From Arthrobacter sp. SLBN-122 (GTDB taxonomy: Bacteria > Actinomycetota > Actinomycetes > Actinomycetales > Micrococcaceae): a DNA stretch of 64,000 nt. Location: positions 3,162,001 through 3,226,000 of the forward strand of contig NZ_VFMS01000001.1 in assembly GCF_006715165.1 (NCBI RefSeq), written 5' to 3'. The position numbers and the translations under genes are program-made. Of the stretch, positions 45,670 to 54,265 are shown in pieces (position 1 is the stretch's first letter; each line of letters begins with the position of its first letter). The notes beneath the pieces are model-generated. The model was not told where the DNA came from. It was given only the letters and a program-made list of their open reading frames with translations, and did not search any database.

Positions 45670-46452
45670 CTAGATCTTGCGGGCCAGGATGGCCTGCTTG
45701 ACCTCCGCGATGGCCTGCGTGACCTGGATGCCGCGGGGGCATGCCTCGGAGCAGTTGAAGGTGGTGCGGCAGCGCCACACGCCTTCCTTGTCGTTCAGGA
45801 TCTCCAGGCGCATGTCACCGGCATCATCACGCGAGTCGAAGATAAAGCGGTGCGCATTGACGATTGCGGCGGGGCCGAAGTACTGCCCGTCCGTCCAGAA
45901 CACGGGGCAGGAGGACGTGCACGCGGCGCACAGGATGCACTTGGTGGTGTCGTCAAAACGCTCACGGTCCTCAGCGGACTGCAGGCGTTCCCGGGTGGGC
46001 TCGTGGCCCTTGTTGATCAGGAAGGGCATGACCTCGCGGTACGACTGGAAGAAGGGCTCCATGTCCACGATGAGGTCCTTCTCCACCGGCAGGCCCTTGA
46101 TGGGTTCCACCGTGATGGGCTTGGACGTGTCCAGGTCCTTCAGCAGGGTCTTGCAGGCAAGGCGGTTGCGGCCGTTGATGCGCATGGCGTCCGAGCCGCA
46201 CACACCGTGGGCGCAGGAGCGCCGGAAGGACAGCGTGCCGTCCGTCTCCCACTTGACCTTGTGCAGGGCATCCAGGACGCGGTCCGTGCCATACATGGTC
46301 AGGTGGAAGTCATCCCAGGTGGCTTCTTCGGAAACCTCCGGGTTGTACCGGCGGACCCGCAGGTGGACGTCGAACGTGGGGATTTCCCCGCCCCCGCCAA
46401 CGCCGGCAGGAAGTTCAACCTTTGAGGCTGGCTCAGCGATTTCAGCGGTCAT
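45670..46452 (-). CDS. sdhB: Succinate dehydrogenase iron-sulfur subunit
   Basis: The product is 260 residues carrying three Fe-S clusters: [2Fe-2S] ligands in SCAHGVCGSDAM and NRLAC, [4Fe-4S] ligands in CILCAACTSSCP, and the [3Fe-4S] set completed by CRTTFNCSEACPRG. Electrons pass from the SdhA flavin to the membrane anchors. It is the last gene of sdhCDAB, one nucleotide after sdhA, with a hairpin downstream. Confidence 0.98.
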   Translation of the reverse strand: MTAEIAEPASKVELPAGVGGGGEIPTFDVHLRVRRYNPEVSEEATWDDFHLTMYGTDRVLDALHKVKWETDGTLSFRRSCAHGVCGSDAMRINGRNRLACKTLLKDLDTSKPITVEPIKGLPVEKDLIVDMEPFFQSYREVMPFLINKGHEPTRERLQSAEDRERFDDTTKCILCAACTSSCPVFWTDGQYFGPAAIVNAHRFIFDSRDDAGDMRLEILNDKEGVWRCRTTFNCSEACPRGIQVTQAIAEVKQAILARKI

Positions 46453-46453
46453 C

Positions 46454-48253
46454 TTAGTACTTCCTCACCATCGGCTCGTAGCGGGTAAAGACAACCGGCT
46501 TGGTGGCGAGGCGGATGCCGGCGATTGATTCCGCCGACCCGTCAGCCGGTGCATGGTCATCCTTGTACGCCATGGAGTGCTTCATGAATTTCTCGTCGTC
46601 ACGCTCGGGGAAGTCCTCGCGGAAGTGTCCGCCACGGGATTCCTCACGGTGCAGGGCGGCCACGGTCATGACCTTGGCCAGTTCCAGCAGGAAGCCGAGC
46701 TCAACGGCCTCAAGCAGGTCCAGGTTGAAGCGCTTGCCCTTGTCCTGGACGTTGATGCGCTTGTACCGCTCCTCGAAGGAGGCGATGTCCCGCAGCACCT
46801 GGTTCAGGGTGTCCGCCGTGCGGAACACCTGCATGTTGGCGTCCATGGTGTCCTGCAGTTCCTTGCGGATCTGCGCCACCTTTTCGTCGCCGGTGCCGTT
46901 GCGGGCAATGTCCAGCAGCTCGGTGGTGTAGGCCAGCGGGTTCTCCGGCAGCTCCACGAACTGGGCGGTCTTGGCGTATTCCGCGGCGGCGATACCTGCC
47001 CGCTTGCCGAACACGTTGATGTCCAGCAGGGAGTTGGTGCCAAGGCGGTTGGACCCGTGCACCGACACGCAGGCCACTTCGCCGGCTGCGTAAAGACCGG
47101 GGACCACGGTGTCGTTGTCCTGGAGCACCTCGGTGGTGATGTTCGTCGGGATGCCGCCCATGGCGTAGTGGGCCGTGGGGAACACCGGAACGGGCTCCGT
47201 GTAGGGCTCAACGCCCAGGTAGGTGCGGGCGAACTCGGTGATGTCCGGCAGCTTCGCATCGATGTGCGCCGGCTCCAGGTGGGTCAGGTCAAGGAGGACG
47301 TAGTCCTTGTTCGGACCGCAGCCGCGGCCTTCGCGGACCTCGTTTGCCATGGAGCGGGCCACGATGTCACGGGGGGCCAGGTCCTTGATGGTGGGGGCGT
47401 AGCGCTCCATGAAGCGCTCACCCTCGGAGTTGCGCAGGATGGCACCTTCACCGCGGGCGGCCTCGGACAGCAGGATGCCCAGGCCCGCCAGGCCTGTCGG
47501 GTGGAACTGGAAGAACTCCATGTCCTCCAAGGGGATCCCGCGGCGGAAGGCGATGCCCATTCCGTCGCCGGTAAGGGTGTGGGCGTTGGACGTGGTCTTG
47601 AAGACCTTGCCGGCACCACCGGAGGCGAACACCACGGACTTGGCCTGGAACACGTGCAGTTCGCCGGAAGCGAGGTCGTAGGAGACCACGCCGGCCACGC
47701 GCTTCTGCTTGTAGGGCGTGCCGTCTGCGCGGACAGCGTCCTCTTCGACCGTCAGCAGGTCCAGGACGTAGTACTCGTTGTAGAACTCAACGTTGTGCTT
47801 GACGCAGTTTTGGTACAGGGTCTGCAGGATCATGTGGCCGGTGCGGTCCGCTGCGTAGCATGCGCGGCGGACCGGAGCCTTGCCGTGGTCACGGGTGTGG
47901 CCGCCGAAACGGCGCTGGTCAATGCGGCCTTCGGGCGTGCGGTTGAAGGGCAGGCCCATCTTTTCCAGGTCCAGCACGGCGTCGATGGCTTCCTTGGCCA
48001 TGACCTCGGCGGCGTCCTGGTCAACCAGGTAGTCGCCGCCCTTGACGGTGTCGAACGTGTGCCATTCCCAGTTGTCTTCCTCGACATTGGCAAGGGCTGC
48101 GCACATGCCACCCTGCGCCGCACCAGTGTGCGAGCGGGTGGGGTAAAGCTTGGTCAGTACTGCTGTGCGCGCACGCTGACCGGACTCGATCGCGGCGCGC
48201 ATGCCAGCGCCACCGGCACCGACGATGACGACGTCGTACTTATGGACCTGCAT
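46454..48253 (-). CDS. sdhA: Succinate dehydrogenase flavoprotein subunit
   Basis: The product is 599 residues. The FAD-binding motif is YDVVIVGAGGAGMRAA (6-21); the histidine that covalently binds FAD is in TRSHTGAAQGGMCA. Substrate-site stretches such as RRFGGHTRDHGK, EFFQFHPTGLAG, HYAMGGIPTN and GSNRLGTNSLLD are intact. It oxidises succinate to fumarate in the TCA cycle. The ATG at 48253 (MQVHKYD) begins the fold; the frame is open 7 codons further. Confidence 0.98.
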   Translation of the reverse strand: MQVHKYDVVIVGAGGAGMRAAIESGQRARTAVLTKLYPTRSHTGAAQGGMCAALANVEEDNWEWHTFDTVKGGDYLVDQDAAEVMAKEAIDAVLDLEKMGLPFNRTPEGRIDQRRFGGHTRDHGKAPVRRACYAADRTGHMILQTLYQNCVKHNVEFYNEYYVLDLLTVEEDAVRADGTPYKQKRVAGVVSYDLASGELHVFQAKSVVFASGGAGKVFKTTSNAHTLTGDGMGIAFRRGIPLEDMEFFQFHPTGLAGLGILLSEAARGEGAILRNSEGERFMERYAPTIKDLAPRDIVARSMANEVREGRGCGPNKDYVLLDLTHLEPAHIDAKLPDITEFARTYLGVEPYTEPVPVFPTAHYAMGGIPTNITTEVLQDNDTVVPGLYAAGEVACVSVHGSNRLGTNSLLDINVFGKRAGIAAAEYAKTAQFVELPENPLAYTTELLDIARNGTGDEKVAQIRKELQDTMDANMQVFRTADTLNQVLRDIASFEERYKRINVQDKGKRFNLDLLEAVELGFLLELAKVMTVAALHREESRGGHFREDFPERDDEKFMKHSMAYKDDHAPADGSAESIAGIRLATKPVVFTRYEPMVRKY

Positions 48254-48361
48254 ACCAGACGCTCTTTCTCTCAAAATTCGCTATAAGACAACGGGGCGGC
48301 TTTGCCTGCTCCGCAAAACAGGGCCCGCGGAAAAGCCCGCGGGCCCGGGGTTGTGCCAGTG

Positions 48362-48823
48362 CTAGGCAGGGCAGAATCCACCAGGAAGGGCAACACCGTT
48401 CACCACAGGGCACGGGTTGAAGGTGAAGATGACCAGCGTGCCCAGGAGGATGATAACGACGGCGGCCGCGTACAGGACGGTCTTCAGCCAGCGGCGGGTG
48501 GAGGTCTTCTCGGCGTAGTCGTTAATGATGGTCCGCACGCCGTTGGTGCCGTGCAGCATGGCCAGCCAGAGCATGGCGAGATCCCAGAACTGCCAGAACG
48601 GGTCTGCCCACTTGCCGGCAACAAAACCGAAGTCGATGGCGTGGATGCCTTCGCCCACCATGAGGTTCACGAACAGGTGGCCGAAAATGAGGACCACCAG
48701 CACCACGCCGGAAAGGCGCATGAACAGCCAGGCGATCATCTCGAAGTTGCCCCGGGAGCCGCCACTGCGGCGGTACTGGGGGGCGATCCGCCCGCTGCGG
48801 GGGCTCTCGATCGTTGCAGTCAT
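48362..48823 (-). CDS. sdhD: Succinate dehydrogenase membrane anchor subunit
   Basis: The product is 153 residues with three spans: WLFMRLSGVVLVVLIFGHLF with a conserved His, FWDLAMLWLAMLHGTNGVRTI with the haem-ligand-type His, and VLYAAAVVIILLGTLVIF. With SdhC it anchors the complex and reduces quinone. It sits 3 nt after sdhC and 108 nt before sdhA. Confidence 0.92.
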   Translation of the reverse strand: MTATIESPRSGRIAPQYRRSGGSRGNFEMIAWLFMRLSGVVLVVLIFGHLFVNLMVGEGIHAIDFGFVAGKWADPFWQFWDLAMLWLAMLHGTNGVRTIINDYAEKTSTRRWLKTVLYAAAVVIILLGTLVIFTFNPCPVVNGVALPGGFCPA

Positions 48824-48826
48824 GGC

Positions 48827-49207
48827 TTAGTGACCTCCGAGGGCGAGGGACAGGTGGCGGATGGAGAAGGCGACCATGGTCACGACCCACAGGGCCAGGA
48901 CTGCCCACAGCATCTGCCGCTGGTACTTGGCGCCCTTCTTCCAGAAGTCGACCGCAATGATCCGCAGGCCGTTGAAGGCGTGGAACACGATGGCGGCAAC
49001 AAGGCCGGTCTCGCCCAGCGCCATCAGGGGGTTCTTGTAGGCGCCAATCACAGCGGTGTAGGCCTCCGGTGACACACGCACCAAGGAGGTGTCCAGGACG
49101 TGGACCAACAAGAAGAAAAAGATCACTACACCGGTAATACGGTGTCCTACCCAGGACCACATGCCTTCACGGCCGCGGTACAAGGTGCCAGCTGGTTTTG
49201 TCGGCAC
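48827..49207 (-). CDS. sdhC: Succinate dehydrogenase cytochrome b556 subunit
   Basis: The product is 126 residues with three spans. The SdhC signature is GREGMWSWVGHRITGVVIFFFLLVHVLD split around residues 12-39, with a second His pair in VFHAFNGLRIIAVDFW. The GTG at 49207 was chosen because GGGAGG lies 8 nt upstream and the family protein starts VPTKPAGTLYRG; the open frame to 49387 adds residues unlike the family. It is the first gene of sdhCDAB. Confidence 0.95.
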   Translation of the reverse strand: MPTKPAGTLYRGREGMWSWVGHRITGVVIFFFLLVHVLDTSLVRVSPEAYTAVIGAYKNPLMALGETGLVAAIVFHAFNGLRIIAVDFWKKGAKYQRQMLWAVLALWVVTMVAFSIRHLSLALGGH

Positions 49208-49470
49208 TGATAAACCTCCCTGCAACACAGCGGCGCTGGCATGAGATCCATGCGGGGGGAACGCCTGCTGCGAGAGCACTCGTAGCTCAGGCCTAAATCT
49301 AGGCTCCGCTAACAGCTTATTCAATTTAGGAGTTTCTTGGTGCCCAGTACTGGAGCGGATTTTCCGGGGAAATGAGACGAACGCCACACCCCTGCACGCT
49401 TTTGGTCGGGACGGTCCCGCAAAATGGGGGTCTGGTGCGTCTCCAAAGGAACCGGTTGCGGCCCTTCCGC

Positions 49471-49476
49471 TAAAGT
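49471..49476 (+). promoter_or_regulatory. Putative -10 of manC, leaderless
   Basis: TAAAGT ends 7 nt before the ATG at 49484 with no ribosome binding site. The remaining part of 49208-49470 must hold the sdhC promoter; GCCTAaatcTAGGC at 49291-49304 is a possible element there. Confidence 0.55.
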
Positions 49477-49483
49477 AGCCCTG

Positions 49484-50617
49484 ATGAGTACAGACAAAGT
49501 GACAAGCCCGGCTTCACCCCTTGACCGCTTCATTGCGGTGATTCCGGCAGGCGGAGTGGGGACCCGCCTCTGGCCCCTGTCACGTGCAGCAGCTCCCAAG
49601 TTCCTTCACGATCTCACGGGATCGGGCAGCACCTTGCTGCGCGCCACCTATGACCGGCTGCACCCGCTGGCAGACAGCCGGATGCTGGTAGTCACCGGCA
49701 AGGCGCACCGCGAAGCCGTGTGCCGGCAGTTGCCCGAGCTTCAGGATTCGGACCTGGTCCTCGAATCAGAGCCCAAGGACTCCGGTGCGGCCATCGGCCT
49801 TGCCGCGGCCATCCTGCACGAGCGCGATCCCGATACCATCATGGGTTCCTTCGCCGCGGACCAGGTGATCAGCCCGGACGACCTGTTCCAGCAGGCGGTC
49901 CGCGAAGCCATCCACACCGCTGCCGCCGGCAAGATCGTCACCATCGGCATTAAGCCCACGCACCCGTCCACCGGGTTCGGCTACATCCGTTCCGGCAAGG
50001 CACTGCACATCGATGGTGCCCCCAGCGCCCACGACGTAGTGGAGTTCGTCGAAAAGCCGGATGAGGTGGTGGCGCAGCAGTACGTGGACAGTGGTGACTA
50101 TGTGTGGAACGCCGGCATGTTCGTGGCGCCCGTGGCGCTGATGCTCAAGCACCTTGAGGCGAACCAGCCCGAGCTGTTCCAGGGCCTGCAGGAAATCGCC
50201 CGCGCATGGGACACTCCGGAGCGCGACGAGGTCACGGCGCGCGTATGGCCAACACTGCCAAAGATCGCCATCGACTACGCCGTGGCCGAACCCGCCGCCG
50301 AAGCCGGGGACGTCGCCGTCGTCCCCGGGACCTTCCGTTGGGACGACGTTGGCGACTTCGCCTCCGTGGGGCGCCTCAACAGCGCCAAGGAAGTGGACGA
50401 CGTCACGGTCCTCGGCGAAGGCGCCCGCGTGTTCACCGAGAACTCGAGCGGCGTTGTGGTCACCGACACCAAGCGCGTGATCGCCCTGATCGGCATCCAG
50501 GACGTTGTCATCGTGGACACGCCGGACGCTTTGCTGGTGACCACCATGGCCAATTCACAGCGCGTCAAGGCTGCCGTTGACGCACTCAAGGCAAGCGGCG
50601 ACACGGACGTCCTCTGA
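49484..50617 (+). CDS. manC: Mannose-1-phosphate guanylyltransferase
   Basis: The product is 377 residues. The nucleotidyltransferase motif is AVIPAGGVGTRLWPLSR (about 17-33). Further family stretches are GSFAADQVI, GIKPTHPSTGFGYI, VVEFVEKPDE, YVWNAGMFV and PGTFRWDDVGDFAS. It makes GDP-mannose for mannosylated lipids and glycans. It lacks the C-terminal isomerase domain of bifunctional ManC/AlgA enzymes, as is usual in Actinobacteria. ATG 49484 was chosen because of the -10 box and the start of the fold. Confidence 0.93.
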   Translation: MSTDKVTSPASPLDRFIAVIPAGGVGTRLWPLSRAAAPKFLHDLTGSGSTLLRATYDRLHPLADSRMLVVTGKAHREAVCRQLPELQDSDLVLESEPKDSGAAIGLAAAILHERDPDTIMGSFAADQVISPDDLFQQAVREAIHTAAAGKIVTIGIKPTHPSTGFGYIRSGKALHIDGAPSAHDVVEFVEKPDEVVAQQYVDSGDYVWNAGMFVAPVALMLKHLEANQPELFQGLQEIARAWDTPERDEVTARVWPTLPKIAIDYAVAEPAAEAGDVAVVPGTFRWDDVGDFASVGRLNSAKEVDDVTVLGEGARVFTENSSGVVVTDTKRVIALIGIQDVVIVDTPDALLVTTMANSQRVKAAVDALKASGDTDVL

Positions 50618-50623
50618 ACGGGA

Positions 50624-50653
50624 AACCTGCCGGCTCAACTCGTGCCGGCAGGT
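50624..50653 (+). terminator. Hairpin after manC
   Basis: AACCTGCCGGC (50624-50634) pairs perfectly with GCCGGCAGGTT (50643-50653) around an 8-nt loop, just past the stop codon. No U-tract follows. Confidence 0.6.
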
Positions 50654-50705
50654 TCCGGGATGTAATGAGGCGTGAGTGAATGGGCACTAAAGCCGGCACC
50701 CTCGC

Positions 50706-50711
50706 TAGAGT
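50706..50711 (+). promoter_or_regulatory. Putative -10 of the M20 amidohydrolase gene, leaderless
   Basis: TAGAGT ends 6 nt before the GTG at 50718, again with no Shine-Dalgarno sequence. Confidence 0.5.
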
Positions 50712-50717
50712 GAAGCA

Positions 50718-51935
50718 GTGCGCAATTACACTACTGAAGCCGAGCCCACCGCCCTGGTGGCTCCCTGGCTCGAACCGCTCTTACCGGAACTGATCGAATT
50801 CCGGCGGGACCTGCATGCGCACCCGGAGCTGTCCTTCAAGGAGTTCCGCACCACCGACAAGCTCGCCGAGCGGCTCGAAGCTGCCGGCCTGAGCCCCCGC
50901 CGCCTGGAGGGCACCGGGCTGACGGTGGACGTGGGCGACGGCCCCATCGCCACGGCGCTTCGCGGGGACATCGATGCCCTCCCCATCATCGAGGAGACCG
51001 GGCTCCCGTTCGCGTCGAAGAACCACGGCGTCACGCACGCCTGCGGCCACGACGTGCACACCGCCACCATGCTGGGCATCGCCCTGGTCCTGCACCGGAT
51101 GCACCAGGAATCACCCCTCGGCGCCACCGTCCGGATCATCTTCCAGCCCGCTGAGGAGACCATGCCCGGTGGGGCGCATTCCTGCATTGAGCAGGGTGTG
51201 CTGGACGGCGTCCCCCGGATTTTGGCGCTGCATTGCGATCCCCGCATTGAAGTGGGCAAGGTGGGAACCCGCATCGGTGCCATCACCTCGGCGTCGGACA
51301 CCATCCGGATCGAGCTCTCCGGCCGCGGCGGCCACACCTCCCGCCCCCACCTGACCGAGGACCTGGTGTTCGCACTGGCCCAGATTGCCGTCAACGTACC
51401 GGCCGTGCTGTCCCGCCGGGTGGACGTCCGCAGCGGCGTCTCCGTGGTGTGGGGCCAGATCACCGCAGGCTCGGCACCCAACGCCATCCCCGGCAGCGGC
51501 TACATGGCCGGGACCATGCGCTGCCTGGACCGGGACGCCTGGCACGCCGCCGGCGAACTCCTCGACGAAGTGGTCCACCAAGTGGCCGCGCCCTACGGCG
51601 TGGATGTCCACCTGGAGCACACCAGGGGAGTGCCGCCGGTGGTCAATTCCGAACACGAGACGGCCATCATCGAGGCTGCCGCCCGGGCCGAAATCGGCGA
51701 AAGCGCCGTGGTGCTGACGCCGCAGTCCATGGGCGGCGAGGATTTCGCCTGGTTCCTCGCGGAACTTCCCGGCGCCATGATGCGCCTGGGCACCAAGACG
51801 CCGGGCGGCGAGGACTACGACCTCCACCGCGGCGATTACATTCTGGACGAGCGCTCCCTTGGCCTGGGCATCCGGGTCCTCACCGCAGCGGCGCTGCGCA
51901 CCATCCGCGACCTGGAGCAGACCCAGGCTTCCTGA
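50718..51935 (+). CDS. M20 family amidohydrolase (hippurate / N-acyl amino acid hydrolase type)
   Basis: The product is 405 residues. Metal-binding and catalytic motifs of the M20D group are visible: FRRDLHAHPELSFKEFRT, ALRGDIDALPI, THACGHDVHTATML (metal His), FQPAEETMPGGA (catalytic Glu pair), LALHCDPRIEVG, and SMGGEDFAWF near the end. The dimerisation domain begins IELSGRGGHTSRPHL. Such enzymes split N-acyl amino acids or hippurate; the real substrate is unknown. It is monocistronic by position. Confidence 0.92.
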   Translation: MRNYTTEAEPTALVAPWLEPLLPELIEFRRDLHAHPELSFKEFRTTDKLAERLEAAGLSPRRLEGTGLTVDVGDGPIATALRGDIDALPIIEETGLPFASKNHGVTHACGHDVHTATMLGIALVLHRMHQESPLGATVRIIFQPAEETMPGGAHSCIEQGVLDGVPRILALHCDPRIEVGKVGTRIGAITSASDTIRIELSGRGGHTSRPHLTEDLVFALAQIAVNVPAVLSRRVDVRSGVSVVWGQITAGSAPNAIPGSGYMAGTMRCLDRDAWHAAGELLDEVVHQVAAPYGVDVHLEHTRGVPPVVNSEHETAIIEAAARAEIGESAVVLTPQSMGGEDFAWFLAELPGAMMRLGTKTPGGEDYDLHRGDYILDERSLGLGIRVLTAAALRTIRDLEQTQAS

Positions 51936-51943
51936 TAACCCTT

Positions 51944-51982
51944 GCCTGGTATCCCCGCCTCCGCGGCAGGGATACCGGGCAT
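51944..51982 (+). terminator. Hairpin after the amidohydrolase gene
   Basis: TGCCTGGTATCCC (51944/5-51956) pairs with GGGATACCGGGCA (51970-51982) with one internal mismatch. It is 9 nt past the stop codon and has no T-run. Confidence 0.55.
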
Positions 51983-52046
51983 CGCTGTTCCAGGACAACA
52001 AGGAAAGTACGACGACGGCGGCGAACCAGGGCGGCCGGAGGTGCGG

Positions 52047-52064
52047 TAAGTTGTGCACAACTTA
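52047..52064. promoter_or_regulatory. OhrR operator
   Basis: TAAGTTGTGCACAACTTA is an 18-bp perfect palindrome centred 32 nt upstream of the ohrR ATG. It overlaps the likely -35 box. OhrR dimers bind such A/T-edged palindromes, so this is the expected autoregulatory site. Confidence 0.75.
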
Positions 52065-52079
52065 GTTGTGGACTATCGT
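52051..52079 (+). promoter_or_regulatory. Candidate ohrR-ohr promoter
   Basis: TTGTGC (52051-52056) and TATCGT (52074-52079) are 17 bp apart. The -10 ends 7 nt before the ATG, so the transcript would be leaderless. The -35 lies in the operator. Confidence 0.55.
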
Positions 52080-52086
52080 TCTATCC

Positions 52087-52521
52087 ATGACCGAAGCACC
52101 CCGCTTGGACCGGCAAGTCTGCTTTGCGCTGTACTCGGCCTCCCGTGCCGCTACCGCCGTCTACCGGCCTGTCCTGGACGAACTGGGCCTCACCTACCCG
52201 CAGTACCTGGTGATGCTGGTCCTGTGGGAAAACGAACCCCGGGGCGTAAAGGAGCTCGGCGGGGAGCTGGGCCTTGACTCCGGCACCCTGTCACCGCTCC
52301 TGAAGCGCCTGGAAGCCCTGGGGTTCGTGGATCGGCGGCGCTCCGGCGAGGACGAACGCCGCGTTGCCATCCACCTGACACCGGCCGGGCGAAGCCTCAG
52401 CGGCAAGGCAAGTGCCATTCCGCAGCGGCTGGCCGACGCCGCAGGTCTCTCCCTGGACGAACTTGAGCAGCTGCGGACCACGCTGGGCAAGCTCACGGCT
52501 GCCCTGCATGAATCGCTGTGA
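52087..52521 (+). CDS. ohrR: MarR-family organic peroxide sensor, OhrR type
   Basis: The product is 144 residues. The reactive cysteine of OhrR is at residue 12 in LDRQVCFALYSASRA; organic peroxides oxidise it and release the repressor from DNA. The winged helix follows: YPQYLVMLVLWENE, GVKELGGELGLDSGTLSPLLKRLEALGFV and RRRSGEDERRVAIHLT, with the conserved Tyr/Tyr pair. The ohr gene is 43 nt downstream. Confidence 0.93.
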   Translation: MTEAPRLDRQVCFALYSASRAATAVYRPVLDELGLTYPQYLVMLVLWENEPRGVKELGGELGLDSGTLSPLLKRLEALGFVDRRRSGEDERRVAIHLTPAGRSLSGKASAIPQRLADAAGLSLDELEQLRTTLGKLTAALHESL

Positions 52522-52564
52522 CCCGAAATACTGCACCATCCCACCAACAGGACGGATATTTTTC

Positions 52565-52996
52565 GTGAAGACTCTCTACACCGCCGAGGCCCTGGCCTCG
52601 GGTGAAGGCCGTGACGGCGCTGCGCGCAGCAACGACGGCAAGCTGGCAGTGGCCCTCGCCAGCCCGGTCGAACTCGGTGGCAGCGGCCAGGGCACCAACC
52701 CCGAACAGCTCTTCGCCGCCGGGTATGCCGCCTGCTTCCACTCCGCCCTACGCCTGGTGGGCCGGAAGGCAGGAGCCGACCTGACGGATTCGGCAGTGGC
52801 GGCGAAGATCCACCTGGGTCAGTTGGACGGCGCTGCCGGTTTCGGTCTGGCCGCCGAGCTCGAAATTGCCCTGCCCGCGCTGGACCTCGCTGCCGCAGAA
52901 GAGCTGGTGGCCAAGGCGCATGAGGTCTGCCCCTATTCGAATGCCACGCGCGGCAACATCACCGTTGACCTCAAGATCCTGGAGTACGCAGCATGA
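52565..52996 (+). CDS. ohr: Organic hydroperoxide resistance protein (peroxidase)
   Basis: The product is 143 residues of the OsmC/Ohr family. The two catalytic cysteines are Cys57 (FAAGYAACFHSAL) and Cys122 (AHEVCPYSNATRGNI), and the conserved Glu lies in TNPEQLF. It reduces organic hydroperoxides with lipoyl-protein electrons. It starts at a GTG with AGGA upstream; the open frame before it is a shadow of ohrR. Its stop overlaps the next gene (ATGA). Confidence 0.95.
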   Translation: MKTLYTAEALASGEGRDGAARSNDGKLAVALASPVELGGSGQGTNPEQLFAAGYAACFHSALRLVGRKAGADLTDSAVAAKIHLGQLDGAAGFGLAAELEIALPALDLAAAEELVAKAHEVCPYSNATRGNITVDLKILEYAA

Positions 52997-54009
52997 GCAC
53001 AGCCCTTGCAACCACCACCCGCGAAATCCGCCTGGCCTCGCGCCCGGTAGGACGTCCCACCGGCGAGAACTTCGAACTTGCCGAGTCGCCGCTGCCCGCA
53101 CTTGAAGACGGCCAGATCCTGGTGCGCAACCTTTTCATGTCCGTTGACCCCTACATGCGCGGCAGGATGAACGACGTCAAGTCCTACTCAGCACCCTTCG
53201 CCGTGGGGAAGGCGCTCGACGGCGGCGCGGTGGGCGAGGTGATCGCGTCCCGTTCATCCGCACACCAGGAGGGCGACGTCGTCGTGCATTCCCTTGGCTG
53301 GCGCGAATACGCAGTAGTGGACGGCTCTGCCGCCACCCCGGCCCGCACCGATCTGGCCCCTGCTTCAGCTTTCCTGGGCGCGCTGGGCATGACCGGCCTG
53401 ACTGCCTACTCCGGGCTTTTGAAGGTCGCCGAATTCGAGCCCGGGGACGCAGTGTTCGTTTCCGGCGCCGCGGGTGCCGTGGGCTCCCTGGTGGGCCAGA
53501 TCGCCAAGGCCCTGGGCGCGTCCCGCGTCATCGGCTCCGCCGGCTCGCCCGCCAAGGTGGCCCGGCTCCTGGAGCTCGGCTTCGACGCCGCGTTCGACTA
53601 CCACGACGGCCCGGTTGTGGAGCAGTTGGAGAAGGCAGCCGGCCCGGCCGGCATCGACGTCTACTTCGACAACGTGGGCGGCGATCACCTCGAGGCAGCC
53701 CTGGCAGTCCTGAACGTGGGCGGCCGTGTGGCCATGTGCGGTGCCATCGCGCAGTACAACTCCACCGAACCCACGCCCGCACCCCGCAACCTGATGCAGG
53801 CCATCGGCAAACAGCTCACCCTCAAGGGCTTCCTGGTGGGCGGGCAGCGCCAGCATGCGGCAGAGTTCGCGGAGAAGATGGCCGGGTGGCTGGCGGACGG
53901 GACCGTGCGCTACGACGAGACCATCGTCGACGGGCTGGAGAACGCTCCGCAGGCATTCATGGACCTCCTGGACGGCGCAAATACCGGCAAGATGCTGGTC
54001 CGGCTGTAG
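52993..54009 (+). CDS. NADP-dependent oxidoreductase, zinc-free MDR (leukotriene/curcumin reductase type)
   Basis: The product is 338 residues. It starts with the family's REIRLASRPVGRPTGENFEL, has NLFMSVDPYMRGRMND, and an NADPH-binding fold VFVSGAAGAVGSLVGQIAKALG followed by VIGSAGSPAKV and DVYFDNVGGDHLEAAL. There are no zinc-ligand cysteines. Relatives reduce double bonds of alpha,beta-unsaturated carbonyls, which arise from lipid peroxidation, so coupling to ohr by a 4-nt overlap makes sense. Confidence 0.92.
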   Translation: MSTALATTTREIRLASRPVGRPTGENFELAESPLPALEDGQILVRNLFMSVDPYMRGRMNDVKSYSAPFAVGKALDGGAVGEVIASRSSAHQEGDVVVHSLGWREYAVVDGSAATPARTDLAPASAFLGALGMTGLTAYSGLLKVAEFEPGDAVFVSGAAGAVGSLVGQIAKALGASRVIGSAGSPAKVARLLELGFDAAFDYHDGPVVEQLEKAAGPAGIDVYFDNVGGDHLEAALAVLNVGGRVAMCGAIAQYNSTEPTPAPRNLMQAIGKQLTLKGFLVGGQRQHAAEFAEKMAGWLADGTVRYDETIVDGLENAPQAFMDLLDGANTGKMLVRL

Positions 54010-54027
54010 CCTGCAGCAGCATGAATC

Positions 54028-54066
54028 AGCAGTTGGGGCACCGCATTCCGCGGTGCCCCTACTGCT
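54028..54066 (+). terminator. Extended hairpin after the ohr operon
   Basis: GGGGCACCGC (54035-54044) pairs with GCGGTGCCCC (54050-54059) around a 5-nt loop, and AGCAGT with ACTGCT outside it past one T/T mismatch. It lies 18 nt after the stop codon. Confidence 0.75.
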
Positions 54067-54265
54067 TGGTAACAACTTGTAAACAATCTCCCGGATGGGC
54101 TCCCGCCGTGCTATTGGGACGTGGCGCAGGCCACTAAAGTAAGTGCCATCAGTGCGCTACGGCGCAGTGCTGCGTGCCTTCAATGAAAACAGAATTTCAG
54201 CGCCGAAACGTCACACTCATTGAATTCCAGCCCGTAGCGCCACTCGCATCATCCCTGGAGGAAAA

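Noticed and set aside
49208..49387. Longer SdhC N-terminus
   Set aside because: The extra 60 residues do not resemble SdhC, whereas GTG 49207 has GGGAGG at the right distance.
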